DNA of 56,101 nucleotides. Origin: Gallionella sp. (lineage in GTDB: Bacteria; Pseudomonadota; Gammaproteobacteria; Burkholderiales; Gallionellaceae). Shown piece after piece: positions 15,813 through 25,234 of the stretch. How positions within the stretch are numbered: position 1 is the stretch's first letter; the number at the start of each line of letters is the position of its first letter. The stretch covers positions 1-56,101 of the forward strand of contig JAUXWM010000061.1 of assembly GCA_030681375.1 (NCBI GenBank). The letters run 5' to 3'. A program made the translations under genes and the position numbers. Below the pieces are notes generated by a model. It had not been told where the DNA came from and searched no databases. It was given only the letters and a program-made list of their open reading frames with translations.

Positions 15813-18800
15813 GCGAAACGAACCAGCCAATGAATATTGCCGGGCGTCTGGCAAAGACCTTCCTGTCATCGAAGATTACCGCGATGATTATGCTGGCCAT
15901 CACACTGGTCGGCCTGGTGGCGATGATGGTGACGCCGCGTGAATACAATCCGCAGATCGTCGTGCCGGCAGCTAATATCATCGTTGCCAAGCCGGGCGCC
16001 ACTGCGGATGAAGTGCAAAACATGATCGTCAAACCGCTAGAGGCCATCATGAATGCGCAGGCGGGCGTCAAGCACACCTTTGGCTTTGCAGCGAATGACT
16101 TTGGCGTGGTGACAGTTCAGTTCGATGTCGGCGAGGATCAGGAAAAAAGTCTGGTTAAGCTTTATAACCAGCTGATGCAGAACATGGATCGCATGCCGGC
16201 GGGGGCGATGCAGCCTATCGTCAAGCCCATCAATGTGGACGACGTGCCGATTATGACGCTGACACTGGCGTCAACCGGGCAAAGCGACTACGAGCTGCGT
16301 TATGTCGCACTGCGCGTGCTGGAACAGTTGCGCAATATCCCGGGCGTTTCCTTTACCGAGATTGTCGGTGGAAGCCCTCGCGCGGTCAGTATTTATATTG
16401 ACCCGCAGAAACTGGCGGCCACAGGCCTGACTCTCGATCAGGTGGATAGAATGTTGAATGCCACCAATATCTCGCTGCCGGCAGGGGAGTTGGTCAATAA
16501 CAATAAAAATACCCCGCTGCGCTTCAACGGCTTTCTCACCAGTGCGCGCGATGTGGGCGATATCGTGCTCGGCGCGCCTAATGGCCGTCCTGTATTTCTC
16601 AAGGATGTCGCGCGTATCGTGGATGGAGCAGCGGAAGTGGAGGCATCGTCGCATTTTGCCTTCGGACCGGCGGCTACTCAGCCTGCTTTCAAGGGAGATG
16701 CTCCGGCTGTGACCATCGCGATTGCGAAGAAAGCGGGCACCAACGCCGTGGTAGTCGCCAATCTGGTGCTTGAAAAACTCGAAACGCTTAAGCTTGCAGC
16801 CATTCCGGACGGCGTCAGCGTAACCGTGACGCGCGATGATGGCGCCAAGGCGAACGATGCGGTGAATACACTGGTCGAGCATCTGGGCATCGCCATCGTT
16901 TCTGTTGTCGTTGTGCTGCTGTTCTTCCTGGGCTGGCGCGAAGCAGCGATCGTGACACTGACGGTGCCGCTGATCCTCTTTGTTGTGCTGACCGTAGGGC
17001 TGCTGGCAGGCCAGACTATGAACCGGATCACGTTGTTTGCACTGATATTGTCGCTGGGCTTGCTGGTGGATGCGGCTATTGTGGTGGTGGAAAACATTCA
17101 TCGCCATCTGCATAACGGCGGTGCGGCCAATTTCAAAGAGGCGCTGGTGCTTGCCACCAACGAAATCGGCAATCCGACCAATGTGGCGACGATTGCCGTC
17201 ATTCTGGCTTTCATTCCTATGGCTTTCGTTACCGGCATGATGGGGCCTTTCATGCAGCCTATCCCGTTTAATGTGCCGGTAGCGATGATTGCTTCACTGC
17301 TTATCGCATACATGGTGGTGCCGTGGGCCGCGTATCGCATGCTCAAGGGTAAGGCGCTGGCGGAACTGGAAAACACACCGACGCTGGAAGAGCGGGCTGC
17401 GCGGCCGCAGGACCCGTTGCATCGCGCCTATGTTAGCGTGATTACGCCGTTTCTCAACAACGGGCGTCGCCGCAACTGGCTGTTTCTGGTGGTAGTGGCC
17501 CTGCTTGCGATGGCCATGCTGCAACCGGTATGGCAGTTTATCCGCCCCTCGGGTCTGAACGGCGCGCTCAGTCCGATGGGTGTGGAGCTGAAAATGCTGC
17601 CGAACGACAATACCAACACTTTCCTGCTGGAAATCAACACCCCTGCGGGCACTGCACTGGCACGCACGGATGAAGTTGCGCGCGCGGTGGGTGATGTGCT
17701 CGCGCATACCGAACATGTGGTCGATTACCAGACCTTTCTCGGCGTTACCGCTACGGTTGATTTTGCGGCACTGGTGCGCGGTGACATTCTCAAAAGCGGG
17801 ACCAACCTGGCGCAGATACGCGTCAATCTGCTGGACAAGCATGCTCGCTCGGAAAGTTCGCACGAGATAGTGTCCGGCCTGGATGACGCGTTCATGCCAC
17901 TGAGAAAACGTTTTCCGGAAGCGAAGATCAAGCTTTATGAGACTCCGCCCGGCCCACCGGTGCAATCTCAGGTTCTGGCGGAATTGTATGGTCCCGATTA
18001 CGACGTATTGCGGGCGGCTGCATCGGAAGTCGGCACTGCGTTCAAGTCGGTTTACGGCATGATCAACGTTGATGATTCCGTGACGGCCTCAGTGGATAGC
18101 TATGAGATACACGTCGATGCCGAGAAAGCGGCACTGTCAGGAATTGCGCCTGCGCAGGTGGCCAAATTATTGCACGACTATGTCAGCGGGTTCTCGCTCG
18201 GCACGCTGCATGTCGAGGAGGCTAGGGAGCCGATCAATATGACCGTACGACTTGCCCGCGCTGAGCGGCAGTCGCCGGGGCAGATACTCTCGCTCTCAGT
18301 GGTTAATGCCATGGGGCAGCAAGTGCCCTTGTCCTCCATCGCCACGCTGCGGCCTGTGGTCGCGGTCAAGCCCGTTTATGACCGGGATCAGCATCCGGTG
18401 GTCATGGTCGGGGGTGAATTGATCCGCTCCAGCCCGGTTTACGCGGTGCTGGCGCTCGACAACATGCTGGACAACAAGAGCATGGCGGGCGAGCAATTTA
18501 CGACGGCGAACCTGGGTTTTAACGACGCCCAGCCCAAGGATATGAAGGATTATCAGATATTGTGGGGCGGCGAGATGCGCCTGACACTGGACGTATTTCG
18601 CGATCTGGGCAGCGCCTTCATCGTTGCGCTGGTGCTGATTTATCTGGTGCTGGTCGGCTATTACAAATCCTTCGTGATCCCGATGATCGTGATGGGTGCG
18701 ATTCCGCTGACGCTGGTGGGCGTTTTTCCCGGGCATTGGCTGATGGGCCAGGCATTTACCGCAACCTCGATGATAGGCGTGATTGCGCTTGCGGGTATCG

Positions 18801-19084
18801 TGGTGAGGAATTCCCTGCTGCTGATCGATTTCATCATCGAATATGAAGCGCGCGGTTACAGCGTTTCAGATGCGGTTATCGAGGCGGGCGCGATTCGTTT
18901 CAGGCCGATACTGTTGACGGCGCTGGCCATTATTCTGGGTTCGGCCATCATGGTGACCGATCCGGTTTTCGGCGGTTTGGCCGTGTCGCTGATTTTCGGT
19001 ACCTTCGCTTCTACGGCGCTGACGCTGCTGGTGATTCCGCTGCTCTACTTCCTCTGGAAACGCGGCGCCAAGCTGGCAGTCTGA
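15809..19084 (+). CDS. RND efflux inner-membrane permease (AcrB/HAE1-like)
   Basis: This 1091-aa proton-driven pump has twelve predicted transmembrane helices in the 1+5, 1+5 arrangement and two large periplasmic loops. The N-terminal region has PREYNPQIVVPAANIIVAKPGA in place of the usual W/PREDP pattern. In TM4 the motif reads LLVDAAIVVVENIHRHL: only one of the two Asp residues used for proton relay in AcrB is present, the second being Ala. With the adaptor and TolC-like gene it forms a complete tripartite exporter in one operon. Substrate is unknown. Related multidrug or metal pumps are the options; the metal (CusA-type) signature is not evident. Confidence 0.93.
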   Translation: MSETNQPMNIAGRLAKTFLSSKITAMIMLAITLVGLVAMMVTPREYNPQIVVPAANIIVAKPGATADEVQNMIVKPLEAIMNAQAGVKHTFGFAANDFGVVTVQFDVGEDQEKSLVKLYNQLMQNMDRMPAGAMQPIVKPINVDDVPIMTLTLASTGQSDYELRYVALRVLEQLRNIPGVSFTEIVGGSPRAVSIYIDPQKLAATGLTLDQVDRMLNATNISLPAGELVNNNKNTPLRFNGFLTSARDVGDIVLGAPNGRPVFLKDVARIVDGAAEVEASSHFAFGPAATQPAFKGDAPAVTIAIAKKAGTNAVVVANLVLEKLETLKLAAIPDGVSVTVTRDDGAKANDAVNTLVEHLGIAIVSVVVVLLFFLGWREAAIVTLTVPLILFVVLTVGLLAGQTMNRITLFALILSLGLLVDAAIVVVENIHRHLHNGGAANFKEALVLATNEIGNPTNVATIAVILAFIPMAFVTGMMGPFMQPIPFNVPVAMIASLLIAYMVVPWAAYRMLKGKALAELENTPTLEERAARPQDPLHRAYVSVITPFLNNGRRRNWLFLVVVALLAMAMLQPVWQFIRPSGLNGALSPMGVELKMLPNDNTNTFLLEINTPAGTALARTDEVARAVGDVLAHTEHVVDYQTFLGVTATVDFAALVRGDILKSGTNLAQIRVNLLDKHARSESSHEIVSGLDDAFMPLRKRFPEAKIKLYETPPGPPVQSQVLAELYGPDYDVLRAAASEVGTAFKSVYGMINVDDSVTASVDSYEIHVDAEKAALSGIAPAQVAKLLHDYVSGFSLGTLHVEEAREPINMTVRLARAERQSPGQILSLSVVNAMGQQVPLSSIATLRPVVAVKPVYDRDQHPVVMVGGELIRSSPVYAVLALDNMLDNKSMAGEQFTTANLGFNDAQPKDMKDYQILWGGEMRLTLDVFRDLGSAFIVALVLIYLVLVGYYKSFVIPMIVMGAIPLTLVGVFPGHWLMGQAFTATSMIGVIALAGIVVRNSLLLIDFIIEYEARGYSVSDAVIEAGAIRFRPILLTALAIILGSAIMVTDPVFGGLAVSLIFGTFASTALTLLVIPLLYFLWKRGAKLAV

Positions 19085-19156
19085 GCATCAGGGGATATAG
19101 CGGATAAACCATGTCACAGCCCCCGTTCCAACGGGGGGCGAGCGAAGTTGCAGGAG

Positions 19157-19435
19157 TTAGTCTGAGGATTTGTCTATGTGCAGATGGATGACATTGGTCT
19201 TCTGCGGCTGATCTTTGTAATACGGTTTTTCATTCCTGCTTTGCCCCAGCAGTTCAGCAAGCTCAGCCTCGCGATCCGAGATCAGGCCGAAGCACTCGCG
19301 TATATCCTGAATGGTGTTGTCCGATAGCGGGTGGGGCATGCCAGGCTTGGTTGTCGTGTCTTTTACCACGCTGGCCAGGATTTTGCGCATCAGGTACAAG
19401 ACCTGCTGTTCTTTCGATAAGTTTTCAGTATTCAT
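19157..19435 (-). CDS. Small conserved protein of unknown function (92 aa)
   Basis: I do not recognise it. It is a soluble, mostly helical protein with a charged N-terminal half (SKEQQVLYLMRKILASVVKDT), a PHPLSDNTIQDIRECFGLISDREAEL segment and a hydrophilic tail ending VIHLHIDKSSD. There are no signal or membrane segments. A run of QEKAE-type helices suggests a small regulatory or structural protein. It lies between the RND operon and trmL, convergent with the former. Confidence 0.65.
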   Translation of the reverse strand: MNTENLSKEQQVLYLMRKILASVVKDTTTKPGMPHPLSDNTIQDIRECFGLISDREAELAELLGQSRNEKPYYKDQPQKTNVIHLHIDKSSD

Positions 19436-19512
19436 TTTTGCCTTTTCAAAGAGGTTGGTTGTTATTCAGGCCGCCGGTCTATGCGGCTTTAAGCATACTG
19501 GAAAGCACGCTT

Positions 19513-19992
19513 TTAGCAATCACCCGAAATCAGCATGCCCTCAAACCCCGTCTGCCTCCACGCCTCATATACCGCCACCGCCACTGTATTGGATAAATTC
19601 AGGCTGCGGTTGTCGGGCAGCATGGGCAGGCGCACACGCTGTTCAGTCTTGAACTGGTTGAGCACGTCAGCGGGCAGGCCGCGACTCTCCGGGCCGAACA
19701 GGAACGCGTCACCCGCCTGAAATTTTATTTGATGGAAGGGATGCGAAGCCTTGGTGGTGAGCGCGTACACGCGTGCCGGATCAAATGCGCTCAGGCACTC
19801 AGGCAGATCGTCATAGACGCGCAGTTGCGCAAATTCGTGATAATCCAGCCCGGCGCGTAGCAATTGCTTGTCTTCCAGCGTAAAACCTAGCGGCTTGATC
19901 AGATGTAGCTGGCAACCCGTGTTGGCGCATAGCCGGATGATGTTGCCCGTGTTGGGCGGGATTTCAGGCTGGTAAAGAATGACATGAAACAT
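19513..19992 (-). CDS. trmL: tRNA (cytidine(34)-2'-O)-methyltransferase TrmL
   Basis: This 159-aa SPOUT-family enzyme methylates the 2'-OH of the wobble base in tRNA-Leu. It starts [26 protein letters not shown], the family's N-terminal hallmark, and contains the knot motifs [10 protein letters not shown] and [26 protein letters not shown]. Length matches the standard single-domain enzyme. It is monocistronic on the minus strand. Confidence 0.95.
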   Translation of the reverse strand: MFHVILYQPEIPPNTGNIIRLCANTGCQLHLIKPLGFTLEDKQLLRAGLDYHEFAQLRVYDDLPECLSAFDPARVYALTTKASHPFHQIKFQAGDAFLFGPESRGLPADVLNQFKTEQRVRLPMLPDNRSLNLSNTVAVAVYEAWRQTGFEGMLISGDC

Positions 19993-20253
19993 ATGCTAGG
20001 TCTCGTCCTGTAATAACGGTCAGTTTTTGTTCCGGGAAAACAGCATCGCCATAGGCGTAATGCTGCCAGACGAAGTGTTTCACCATACGCGGATCAATGT
20101 TTAAGCGTATTATACTGAACCGGCTGCGGCAGTTATATCACCAACTGTTGTCGTTGCTGACTAGGAATGATACATGTTTCGATGACTTGCATCAGCCTGT
20201 CTGAGTTGAATGCCCTCGCTTGAAGGTTAATTGAATTAAATGAGTGGGAGGCT
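19993..20253. other. Intergenic region between trmL and the diguanylate cyclase gene
   Basis: This 261-bp stretch separates two divergent genes and must hold both promoters. I see no protein-like frame, RNA gene or strong hairpin. A GGGAGG ribosome site near 20243 serves the plus-strand gene. Confidence 0.5.
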
Positions 20254-22176
20254 ATGATGGGAGTCGTGATGTCTGCGGCAGATAATGCCGACGATAAGGA
20301 CGTTGCCCAATATTTGGCGGCTATCCGCGCCATGCAGCAAGGTAATTTTTCACCCGTTTTCCCGGCAGAGGCCGAGTCGAACCCGTTATGGGGGGAGTTG
20401 CGCAAACTCGCTACGATACTCGAACAACGCTGTGATGAAGGCGCGCTGCTGCAGGGCATCATGCATGAAGTGGCATCCGGCTTGCTGGTGGACGATGTCA
20501 TGGATCGCATCTACGATCGCTTTCATTCCATCATCCCCTATAACCGCATTGCGTTGGCTCTGTTGAGCGAAGATCAGCAAACGCTCAGTGTATATTGGCT
20601 GCGTTCCGATGCCGATGAGGTTCAGTTAAATCGTGGTCATTCGGCCAGCATTGTGAACAGCAGTTTGCAGCAGATTATCACGACCGGCCAGCCGCGCATC
20701 CTGAATGATCTGGTCGCCTACCTTGAACAGCATCCTGATTCTCACGCCACGCGTCTGATAGTCGAAGAAGGCATGCGCTCCAATTTTACCTGCCCGCTTT
20801 CCATAAACGGCAAACACATCGGTATTCTGTTCTTCACCAGCCGCGAAAAGAACGCCTATCAGAATATTCATCAACAAATTTTCATGCAGATTGCAGAGCA
20901 GGTATCCATAATGGTGGATAAGCAGTGCCTTGCACGAAAGCTACGCGAGAACGAGGAAGAGCGTTACAAGAGTATTGTGCGCACAGCATTGGACGGGTTC
21001 TGGCTGGTAGATGCGCAGGGTTGCCTGAGGGACGTGAATGACGCCGCCTGCGAATTGTTGGGGTATTCCCGCGAGGAACTGTTGTCCATGCACATCAGTG
21101 ACCTGGAAAGCTCGGAAACGCCGGAGGATACGGCGCGCCACATTGAACAGATAATCGAATGCGGCAGTGATCGTTTCGAGACACGGCACCGATGCAAAAA
21201 TGGGCGCATCATCGATGTGGAAGTCAGCACCAATTTTGTGACCTCGAATGGCGGGAATTTCTTTGCATTTTTGCGCGACATTACGGCACGCAAACGCGCA
21301 GAAGAGGATGTGCGTGTAAAAGTCATGCTGCTGGATAATGTGAACGATTCGGTATTTATGGTCAGTCGGCAAGGCGATATTTGCTACGTCAACCAAACCG
21401 CCTGTCGGGCGCGTGGTTACACGCAACAGGAAATGCTGGGTATGAATGTGCGCGTTTTACAAAATCGGGAAAATGTCGCTCTGATTCAGCCGCGTATGGA
21501 TGAGCTGTTGCTGCGTGGCGAGGCGATCTTTGAGACGGTTCATTTGCGTAAGGATGGGTCGGCGTTGCCGGTAGAGATCAATGCTCGTATTCTTGAGTCC
21601 GGCGGGGAGAAGTTTTTTCTCAGCGTTGCGCGTGATATCACGGACAAGAAGATGGCCGAAGAGCATACGCATCTTGCCTACCATGATCCGCTCACCGGCT
21701 TGCCCAACAGGCGGCGTCTGGTGGAGCGCATCGAACACGCCCTGACACAGGCCAGACGACACCAGCGGCTACTTGCGCTGCTATTTCTCGATCTCGATTA
21801 TTTCAAGGAAATCAACGATACGCTGGGTCACGATGCTGGTGACGCGGTGCTCCTTGTCGTTGCGCAGAGACTTGCACGTTGCGTGCGCCAGGATGACACG
21901 CTCTCGCGTCTGGGCGGCGATGAGTTTGTGGTATTGCTGAGTGAGATTGTCGATGCAAACGATGCAAGGTCGGTTGCCGAAAAAATCAAGGCAGAACTGG
22001 CATTGCCGTTCTGCCTTGGCGGGAAAACTCTCGCGCTATCGGGCAGCATAGGCATCAGCCTGTATCCCGAGGACGGGACGGAGGCTCAGGTACTGATTGG
22101 TCGTGCCGATGCGGCCATGTACCAGGCCAAGCGTGCAGGTAAGAACCGTATTGGCCTGCAGGGAGAGAATGTCTGA
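20254..22176 (+). CDS. Diguanylate cyclase with GAF and two PAS domains
   Basis: This 640-aa soluble sensor makes cyclic di-GMP. Order: an N-terminal helical region (1-70), a GAF domain at about 75-225, PAS at about 235-345 (SIVRTALDGFWLVDAQG), a second PAS at about 350-470 (NVNDSVFMVSRQGDICYVN), then a GGDEF domain at about 475-640. The active site GGDEF lies at residues 554-558. An allosteric inhibition site RxxD (RQDD, 545-548) sits five residues before it, so product feedback is expected. No EAL domain and no membrane segment are seen. The input signal is unknown; PAS domains may bind haem or flavin. Confidence 0.95.
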   Translation: MMGVVMSAADNADDKDVAQYLAAIRAMQQGNFSPVFPAEAESNPLWGELRKLATILEQRCDEGALLQGIMHEVASGLLVDDVMDRIYDRFHSIIPYNRIALALLSEDQQTLSVYWLRSDADEVQLNRGHSASIVNSSLQQIITTGQPRILNDLVAYLEQHPDSHATRLIVEEGMRSNFTCPLSINGKHIGILFFTSREKNAYQNIHQQIFMQIAEQVSIMVDKQCLARKLRENEEERYKSIVRTALDGFWLVDAQGCLRDVNDAACELLGYSREELLSMHISDLESSETPEDTARHIEQIIECGSDRFETRHRCKNGRIIDVEVSTNFVTSNGGNFFAFLRDITARKRAEEDVRVKVMLLDNVNDSVFMVSRQGDICYVNQTACRARGYTQQEMLGMNVRVLQNRENVALIQPRMDELLLRGEAIFETVHLRKDGSALPVEINARILESGGEKFFLSVARDITDKKMAEEHTHLAYHDPLTGLPNRRRLVERIEHALTQARRHQRLLALLFLDLDYFKEINDTLGHDAGDAVLLVVAQRLARCVRQDDTLSRLGGDEFVVLLSEIVDANDARSVAEKIKAELALPFCLGGKTLALSGSIGISLYPEDGTEAQVLIGRADAAMYQAKRAGKNRIGLQGENV

Positions 22177-22231
22177 AAAGGCATGGTGGTTGCACGCAGA
22201 CTACAACCCGATTGTTTGATTTGAGCAGTGT

Positions 22232-22948
22232 TCACCGGTGCGGCAATGTACGGGCAACGACCCATGCGCTGATTTCTGTTGCGCCGCGTTTTTTAACGGC
22301 ATCGGCAAGCGCGTTGAGGCTGGCGCCGGTCGTCAATACGTCATCCACCAGCGCGATGTGTTTGCCGGATAAATCCACGTCACAGCGGAATGCGCCACGC
22401 ACATTTCTGCTGCGTTTCTTCCACGATAAAGAGGATTGGGATGGCGTGTCGCGCAGCCGCTGGCATGCCTGTGTCAGCAACGGGCGCTCAAGAGAACGGG
22501 CCAGTCTGGCGGCAATCAGCAGCGCCTGATTAAATCCGCGCCGCTTCAGTTTTTCGGGGTGCAGCGGCATGGCGATGACATAATCCGGTAGTCTGTCTGG
22601 GCTGATCCGTTGGATGAGCTTGCCGGAAAACAGCTGCGACAGGGCGAGCTGTTCCTCGTATTTCATCGCCCGAATGAGTCTGTCGAGCGGAAAGCGGTAG
22701 CCGAAAACCGCGAGGGTGCGGTTGAAAGACGGCGGTTTTCTCAGGCAATGACCGCAGATTTCTCCCTGTGGCGTGGGCAGCGCGCAGATCGGGCAATGCG
22801 CAGCATCGAGATAGGGCAGGGCTGCATCGCAAGCCTCGCAACATAAGCCGTGGCGGCTCATACCGGCGCATAGTACGCAGGGTTGAGCGGGCAGGATGCG
22901 CTCAAATTTTGTACAGATGTTTAGCATAGGCTTGCTCAGAATTGACAA
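22232..22948 (-). CDS. comF: ComF family phosphoribosyltransferase-like protein
   Basis: This 238-aa protein has an N-terminal zinc-binding region with paired cysteines (CVLC, CCEAC, CPIC, CGHC at about residues 21-70) and a C-terminal PRTase fold with the PRPP loop [18 protein letters not shown] motif ([14 protein letters not shown]) at about 200-213. The family is tied to DNA uptake and recombination in competent bacteria, but no enzyme reaction is established. The chosen start is TTG at 22948, which follows AAAGGA at good spacing; an ATG at 22927 is possible. It is divergent from bioB, a frequent pairing in Betaproteobacteria. Confidence 0.9.
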   Translation of the reverse strand: MSILSKPMLNICTKFERILPAQPCVLCAGMSRHGLCCEACDAALPYLDAAHCPICALPTPQGEICGHCLRKPPSFNRTLAVFGYRFPLDRLIRAMKYEEQLALSQLFSGKLIQRISPDRLPDYVIAMPLHPEKLKRRGFNQALLIAARLARSLERPLLTQACQRLRDTPSQSSLSWKKRSRNVRGAFRCDVDLSGKHIALVDDVLTTGASLNALADAVKKRGATEISAWVVARTLPHR

Positions 22949-23010
22949 GGTGTCGTCCTTTCCGTGATGATGCGCGGCTAATCAATTCGCATCATACCGA
23001 CAAATCCGAC

Positions 23011-24006
23011 ATGAACAGTTCACCGATCGCGTTTCACCCCCCCGTAAAAAAATCTGACATGCCGCAACGCTGGAGTGTGGATGAGGTGGAAGCCTTGTTC
23101 AAATTACCGTTTGCCGATCTGCTGTATCGCGCGCAGCAGGTGCATCGCGAACATTTCGATCCGAATCAGGTGCAACTCTCCACGCTGTTGTCCATCAAGA
23201 CCGGCGGCTGCTCGGAAGACTGCGGTTATTGTCCGCAGTCCGCGTTCCATTCGACCGGCGTGGAAGATCGCAAGATGCTGGAACTGGATGCCGTGGTGTC
23301 GGCGGCGAAAGCCGCGCAACAGGCCGGTGCGGATCGCTTCTGCATGGGCGCGGCCTGGCGCGAGCCTTCCGAGGCGGACATGCTGAGCGTCGTGGATATG
23401 GTCAAGGCAGTGCGCAGACTGGGCATGGAAACCTGTGCCACGCTGGGCATGTTGAACGATGAGCAGACCGAGCAGCTGAGACAGGCCGGGCTGGATTACT
23501 ACAATCACAATCTGGATACCTCACCCGAATTTTACGGCGATGTCATCAGCACCCGAGACTATCAGGACAGGCTGGATACGCTGGAGCGGGTGCGCAAAGC
23601 CGGAATGCATGTGTGTAGCGGCGGCATCGTCGGCATGGGGGAAGATCTGACGCAACGCGCAGGTCTGGTCGCGCAACTGGCGAACATGAATCCCTACCCG
23701 GAAAGCGTGCCGATCAATAACCTGGTCAAGGTGGAAGGCACGCCGCTGGCCGATCAGGCCGACCTCGATCCGCTGGATTTCGTGCGCACCATCGCGGTAG
23801 CGCGCATCACCATGCCGACGGCGCGCGTGCGCCTGTCCGCCGGGCGGCAGCAGATGTCCGATGCGATACAGGCATTGTGTTTTCTGGCGGGGGCAAATTC
23901 GATTTTTTATGGCGAGCAATTGCTGACCACCGGCAATCCGGAAGTGGAACGTGACCGCGCCCTGCTCGACAAGCTGGGTATGTATCCGTTTGCGGATAAA
24001 CATTAG
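23011..24006 (+). CDS. bioB: Biotin synthase
   Basis: This 331-aa radical SAM enzyme inserts sulfur into dethiobiotin. The radical SAM iron-sulfur cysteines are Cys67, Cys71 and Cys74 in [13 protein letters not shown]. Other landmarks are [23 protein letters not shown] ([11 protein letters not shown]), the second-cluster region with [11 protein letters not shown], and [17 protein letters not shown]. The start at 23011 is chosen because the preceding in-frame residues from 22942 do not resemble the family. First gene of a complete bio cluster; 73 bp with a perfect palindrome separate it from bioF. Confidence 0.97.
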   Translation: MNSSPIAFHPPVKKSDMPQRWSVDEVEALFKLPFADLLYRAQQVHREHFDPNQVQLSTLLSIKTGGCSEDCGYCPQSAFHSTGVEDRKMLELDAVVSAAKAAQQAGADRFCMGAAWREPSEADMLSVVDMVKAVRRLGMETCATLGMLNDEQTEQLRQAGLDYYNHNLDTSPEFYGDVISTRDYQDRLDTLERVRKAGMHVCSGGIVGMGEDLTQRAGLVAQLANMNPYPESVPINNLVKVEGTPLADQADLDPLDFVRTIAVARITMPTARVRLSAGRQQMSDAIQALCFLAGANSIFYGEQLLTTGNPEVERDRALLDKLGMYPFADKH

Positions 24007-24016
24007 CACCCTTACC

Positions 24017-24036
24017 CGCGGAGGCGCGCCTCCGCG
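24017..24036. repeat. Perfect 20-bp palindrome between bioB and bioF
   Basis: CGCGGAGGCG is followed immediately by its own reverse complement, with no loop. It lies 11 bp after the bioB stop. There is no T tract, so it is not a standard terminator. It could be a processing or attenuation hairpin, a stabiliser of the bioB mRNA end, or another copy of the genome's small palindromic repeats. Confidence 0.7.
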
Positions 24037-24079
24037 TGACTCGCTATACCTTAAATGTGTTTTATAGCCACCACCGTTT

Positions 24080-25234
24080 ATGCCTTTTTCTGAACTCCAG
24101 CTTGAATTAGACGAGCGCGCTGCGCAGGGTTTGTTGCGTGCGCGGCGTACCGTTTCCAGTCCGCAGTCGCCGCATATCGTGGTGGATGGCAAACCGTATC
24201 TGGCCTTTTGCAGCAACGATTATCTGGGGTTTGCAAACCATCCGCGGCTCATCGCCGCGCTGCAGCAGGGCGCGCAGCAGTGGGGCGCGGGCGCGGGAGC
24301 GGCGCATCTGGTTAGCGGACATTTTTCTCCGCACGAACAACTTGAAGATGAGCTGGCGGCCTTTGTCGGCAAGCCTGCCGCGTTGTTGTTCTCAACCGGT
24401 TATATGGCCAATCTCGGCGTGGTGCAGGCCCTGGTGGGCAAGGGCGATACCGTGTTTGCCGATAAACTCAATCATGCCTCGCTGAATGACGCGATGTTGC
24501 TGTCGCGTGCCAGCGTGCAACGCTACCGTCATAACGACATCGCGCAGCTGGACACCCTGCTGGCTCAGAGTGGAAAAGGGCGCAAGCTGATTTGCACCGA
24601 TGCGGTGTTCAGTATGGATGGCGATATGGCGCGCTTGCCGGAACTGCTGGCGTTATGCGAGGCACATGATGCCTGGTTGCTGGTGGATGATGCGCATGGC
24701 TTCGGCGTGTTGGGCGCACAGGGGCGCGGCGCGCTGTCACATTTTGGCCTGGATTCGCCGCGTATCATTTATATGGCGACGCTGGGCAAGTCCGCCGGTG
24801 TATTTGGCGCGTTCGTCGCGGCTGGTCAGGTGGTGATCGACACGCTGGTCAACAGTGCACGCAGTTATGTTTACACCACGGCAACGCCGCCCGCCTTGTC
24901 GCTTGCGCTGCTGGAAAGCCTGAGATTGATAGAGCAGGGCGACGCTTTGCGCGCGCATCTGCACAGCCTGATTGCGCAGTTGCGCGCCGGGTTGCAGGGT
25001 TTGCCCTGGGCATTGATGCCGTCGGATACGGCAATTCAGCCGCTGTTAATCGGTGAAAATCAGGCGGCGCTGGATTTGAGCATGGCTTTGCGCGAACGCG
25101 GCATCTGGGTTGCGGCGATCCGCCCGCCTACCGTGCCCACGGGAACAGCGCGACTGCGCATTACCCTGTCCGCCGCGCACAGTGCAGCGGATGTAAGTTG
25201 CCTTCTGGAGGCCTTGCGTGAACTTGCACGCTGA
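24080..25234 (+). CDS. bioF: 8-amino-7-oxononanoate synthase
   Basis: This 384-aa PLP enzyme condenses pimeloyl-ACP (or -CoA) with alanine, the first step of the biotin ring pathway. The PLP lysine is Lys237 in YMATLGKSAG. The cofactor Asp/His region reads LLVDDAHGFGVLG (about 201-213), and the N-terminal NDYLGFANHPRL is standard for the family. Its end overlaps bioH by 17 bp. It is part of bioB-F-H-C-D. Confidence 0.97.
   Translation: MPFSELQLELDERAAQGLLRARRTVSSPQSPHIVVDGKPYLAFCSNDYLGFANHPRLIAALQQGAQQWGAGAGAAHLVSGHFSPHEQLEDELAAFVGKPAALLFSTGYMANLGVVQALVGKGDTVFADKLNHASLNDAMLLSRASVQRYRHNDIAQLDTLLAQSGKGRKLICTDAVFSMDGDMARLPELLALCEAHDAWLLVDDAHGFGVLGAQGRGALSHFGLDSPRIIYMATLGKSAGVFGAFVAAGQVVIDTLVNSARSYVYTTATPPALSLALLESLRLIEQGDALRAHLHSLIAQLRAGLQGLPWALMPSDTAIQPLLIGENQAALDLSMALRERGIWVAAIRPPTVPTGTARLRITLSAAHSAADVSCLLEALRELAR

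Noticed and set aside
22949..23010. BirA- or BioR-type operator upstream of bioB
   Set aside because: I looked for a TTGTAAACC-type or TTATMTATAA-type dyad and found nothing convincing.
22942..23010. Longer BioB from 22942
   Set aside because: The extra residues overlap the comF start region and do not resemble the family; ATG 23011 fits known BioB N-termini.
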